This document shows, one piece after another, positions 62,442 to 64,000 of a stretch of DNA of 64,000 nucleotides. The stretch is from assembly GCF_947494025.1 (NCBI RefSeq), contig NZ_CANLTQ010000003.1, positions 1-64,000 of the forward strand, written 5' to 3'. This DNA comes from an uncultured Jannaschia sp. (GTDB lineage Bacteria; Pseudomonadota; Alphaproteobacteria; Rhodobacterales; Rhodobacteraceae). The notes beneath the pieces were generated by a model. That model was given only the letters and a program-made list of their open reading frames with translations. It was not told the DNA's origin and ran no database searches. Every line of letters starts with the position of its first letter. Position 1 is the first letter of the stretch. Both the position numbers and the translations under genes were made by a program.

Positions 62442-62999
62442 TCACGGGACGCGGTTGGCGAAGACCGCGCGGGGGACGCCGGATGCGAGGTCGATCCGCG
62501 TCAGGCTCAGGTTGTCGATCCGCTGCGACAGCGCGTCGTAGGGGCGTTGCCCGGTCGCGCGGGCCCATTGCGTCAGGATCACACCCATATGCGCCACTAC
62601 GATCAGGTCCGGCCCGGTCGTCAGCCGGTCCAGTGTCGCGGCGACCCGGGCGGAGACGTCGTTCCAGGATTCCCCGTTCGGCGCCCGGCGGTGACCCGGG
62701 TCGTCGAAATAGGCGCGAAGCTCCGGGCCGTCGATCTCGTCGAAGGGACGGTGGTCCCAGTCGCCGTAGTCGAACTCGCGCAGGTCGCGCTCGTGCGGCA
62801 GGCGGGGGCGGCCGCCCTCGATCGCGTCGGCGGTCGCTGCGGCGCGGATCAGGTCGCTGCTGACGACCGGCGCATGCGGAAGACAGGCGGCGAGACGGGC
62901 AAGCGCGGCCGCGTCCGACAGGTCGGCGGGCAGGTCGATATGGCCGACCATGCGTCGCGAATGGGTCGGTCCGTGACGGATGAGCCAGAGCCGCGTCAC
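62442..62999 (-). CDS. Histidine phosphatase, probable alpha-ribazole phosphatase (CobC-like)
   Basis: A 185-residue phosphoglycerate-mutase-fold protein. Catalytic RHG is in TRLWLIRHGPTHSR, and the second His is in LIVVAHMGVILTQWA. The E/FDYGDW segment (REFDYGDWDHRPFDEI) is also typical. The GTG start overlaps the cobU stop as GTGA, so a cobalamin-assembly role (CobC) is likely. Not all features of CobC can be proven. Confidence 0.85.
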   Translation of the reverse strand: MTRLWLIRHGPTHSRRMVGHIDLPADLSDAAALARLAACLPHAPVVSSDLIRAAATADAIEGGRPRLPHERDLREFDYGDWDHRPFDEIDGPELRAYFDDPGHRRAPNGESWNDVSARVAATLDRLTTGPDLIVVAHMGVILTQWARATGQRPYDALSQRIDNLSLTRIDLASGVPRAVFANRVP

Positions 63000-63529
63000 T
63001 TCAGGCGCTGCGGCAGTCCGGCGGTGACGAGCACGGCCGCGTCCATCGCCGCCGCCAGCCGCTGGTTCAACGCGCCCTGCGCCCGCTGGAACGCGCGGGC
63101 CAGCGCGTTGTCGGGCGTGACGCCGCCGCCCACATCGTTGCTGACCACAACGAAGCGGGCCGGGGCTTCGGCCATCGCCCCGATCCAGGCCTCGGCCGGC
63201 CCGTGCCAGTCGGCACCCTCCATCATCAGGTTCGCAAGCCACATCGTCGCGCAATCGACGAGCACAACCTGCTTCGGTCCGGCCCGGGCGCAGGTCGCGG
63301 CAAGATCGACCGGCGCTTCGACAAGCGTCCAGTCCGCCCCGCGCCGCGCGGCATGAAGATCGATCTTCGCCTTCATCTCGGCGTCGCCCGCGCGCGCCGT
63401 AGCCACGTAGACGTGATCCCCCGCCTGGCACCGCGTTTCACCCTCCGCCCAAAGGGATTTTCCGGATGCCGCGTGGCCGAGCACGAGGAGACCGCGCCAA
63501 TCTGACACAGCGGAGGAACTTTTGCTCAT
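62996..63529 (-). CDS. cobU: Adenosylcobinamide kinase / guanylyltransferase
   Basis: A 177-residue protein. P-loop is GLLVLGHAASGKSLWAE, slightly divergent from GGxxSGKS. RRGADWTLVEAPVDL, VLVDCATMWLANLMM and VVVSNDVGGGVTPDNALARAFQRAQGALNQRLA are CobU hallmarks. ATG 63529 gives the best match to the family start. It is divergent from the rpoH-type gene. Confidence 0.92.
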   Translation of the reverse strand: MSKSSSAVSDWRGLLVLGHAASGKSLWAEGETRCQAGDHVYVATARAGDAEMKAKIDLHAARRGADWTLVEAPVDLAATCARAGPKQVVLVDCATMWLANLMMEGADWHGPAEAWIGAMAEAPARFVVVSNDVGGGVTPDNALARAFQRAQGALNQRLAAAMDAAVLVTAGLPQRLK

Positions 63530-63612
63530 TTCGAGGCGTAGTCCAGACAAGTTCGCTTTCAAGAGCCGCGCCGAACGGCCGCCGCTAAGATCCGATGGGA
63601 AGGACTTCGAAT

Positions 63613-64000
63613 ATGCCATTCGATTTCAACAGCGACACGTCCATGTCAAGGCGCGCCATGAAGGCCGAATTGCTTGATGCGGAGACGGAGTTACGGCTCG
63701 CCTATGCCTGGCGCGACCATCGCGATGAAGCGGCGCTGCATCGTCTGATCACGGCCTACATGCGGCTGGCGATCTCGATGGCGGCGAAGTTCCGGCGCTA
63801 CGGCGCGCCGATGAACGACCTCATCCAGGAAGCCGGGCTGGGGCTGATGAAGGCGGCGGAGAAGTTCGATCCCGACCGCGGCGTGCGCTTCTCGACCTAC
63901 GCGGTCTGGTGGATCAAGGCCTCGATCCAGGATCACGTCATGCGGAACTGGTCGATGGTCCGCACCGGCTCCACCTCCAGCCAGAAGTCGCTGTTCTTCA
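63613..64000 (+). CDS. rpoH: RpoH-type sigma-32 factor, 5' part (runs off the window)
   Basis: At least 129 residues of a sigma-70-family factor. Region 2.1-2.2 is LITAYMRLAISMAAKFRRYGAPMNDLIQEAGLGLMKAAEKFDPDRGVRFSTYAVWWIKASIQDHVMRNWSMVR, with the sigma-32 style WSMVRTGSTSSQKSLFF at the edge (Q-KLFF box). The N-terminal RRAMKAELLDAETELRLAYAWRDH resembles the RpoHII paralogue of Rhodobacter. GGAAGGA precedes the ATG. The 3' part is not in the window. Confidence 0.93.
   Translation, partial: MPFDFNSDTSMSRRAMKAELLDAETELRLAYAWRDHRDEAALHRLITAYMRLAISMAAKFRRYGAPMNDLIQEAGLGLMKAAEKFDPDRGVRFSTYAVWWIKASIQDHVMRNWSMVRTGSTSSQKSLFF

Noticed and set aside
62233-62568. Minus-strand frames in the comM-cobC gap
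   Set aside because: Arg/Pro-rich; one alternative frame ends in a hydrophobic stretch (WPIFAAFAVSATVQ) but has no start or family.
63530-63612. Possible RpoE-type promoter (TAAGA near 63594) before the rpoH-type gene
   Set aside because: No TGATCC at the correct distance, so the match is too weak to annotate.

Overview
The window is a high-GC alphaproteobacterial chromosome segment. The gene order and content point to the Rhodobacteraceae (Roseobacter-type): mdh/sucC/sucD/sucA/odhB/lpdA in one long minus-strand block, sdhCDAB, trpS-murJ-glnD, class I lysyl-tRNA synthetase, an RpoH paralogue and a malyl-CoA-lyase/thioesterase-type enzyme. All functional calls rest on reading protein motifs by eye; no database search was run.

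Layout. 1-750: the 3' end of an IS110-type transposase, a tRNA-Ala(GGC) and an acidic FYDLN-type protein. 0.8-18.4 kb: a minus-strand run whose backbone is the lower TCA cycle (mdh, sucC, sucD, sucA, odhB, lpdA). Single genes unrelated to the TCA cycle sit in most of its gaps: a polysaccharide pyruvyl transferase, a sulfotransferase-like protein with a lipoprotein partner, a GT4 glycosyltransferase, an AT-rich membrane-anchored orphan and a MAPEG trio. 18.6-20.8 kb: a small secreted protein, a citrate-lyase-beta-type CoA lyase, NnrU and a DUF1737 protein. 21-26.5 kb: sdhC, sdhD, sdhA, then small lipoproteins and a second sulfotransferase, then sdhB. 26.5-31.3 kb: a lipoprotein, a type III ornithine/lysine decarboxylase with a structured leader, deoD, an H-NS/HvrA-like protein and a glycerol-3-phosphate acyltransferase.

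31.5-35.4 kb: a quorum-sensing module (63-aa ORF, LuxR, LuxI) followed by a RecD-like helicase and a short-chain dehydrogenase. 35.5-42.4 kb: a TauE/SafE exporter with its TIGR02186 partner, and a BMP-type ABC nucleoside importer that carries an NTF2-like gene. 42.5-51.4 kb: rimI, tsaB, NifU, Usp, a two-membrane-segment orphan, ilvE, YdcF, DUF4864, lysK, TerB and trpS. 51.5-60.3 kb: a rhomboid-fold protein lacking the protease residues, murJ, glnD, an LppC-type lipoprotein, rsmI, yraN and gshB. 60.3-64 kb: an orphan fragment, comM, a CobC-like phosphatase with cobU, and the 5' part of an rpoH-type sigma factor that runs off the window.

Most genes are in tight operons with 4-nt ATGA/GTGA overlaps. 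The points most worth a second look are: (1) surface-carbohydrate genes inserted one at a time between TCA-cycle genes in both the suc and sdh clusters; (2) a luxI leader hairpin whose 3' arm contains the whole Shine-Dalgarno; (3) tsaB and glnD frames with conserved N-termini but no ATG/GTG/TTG start; (4) a rhomboid that has lost its catalytic Ser and His; and (5) a structured leader in front of the decarboxylase.
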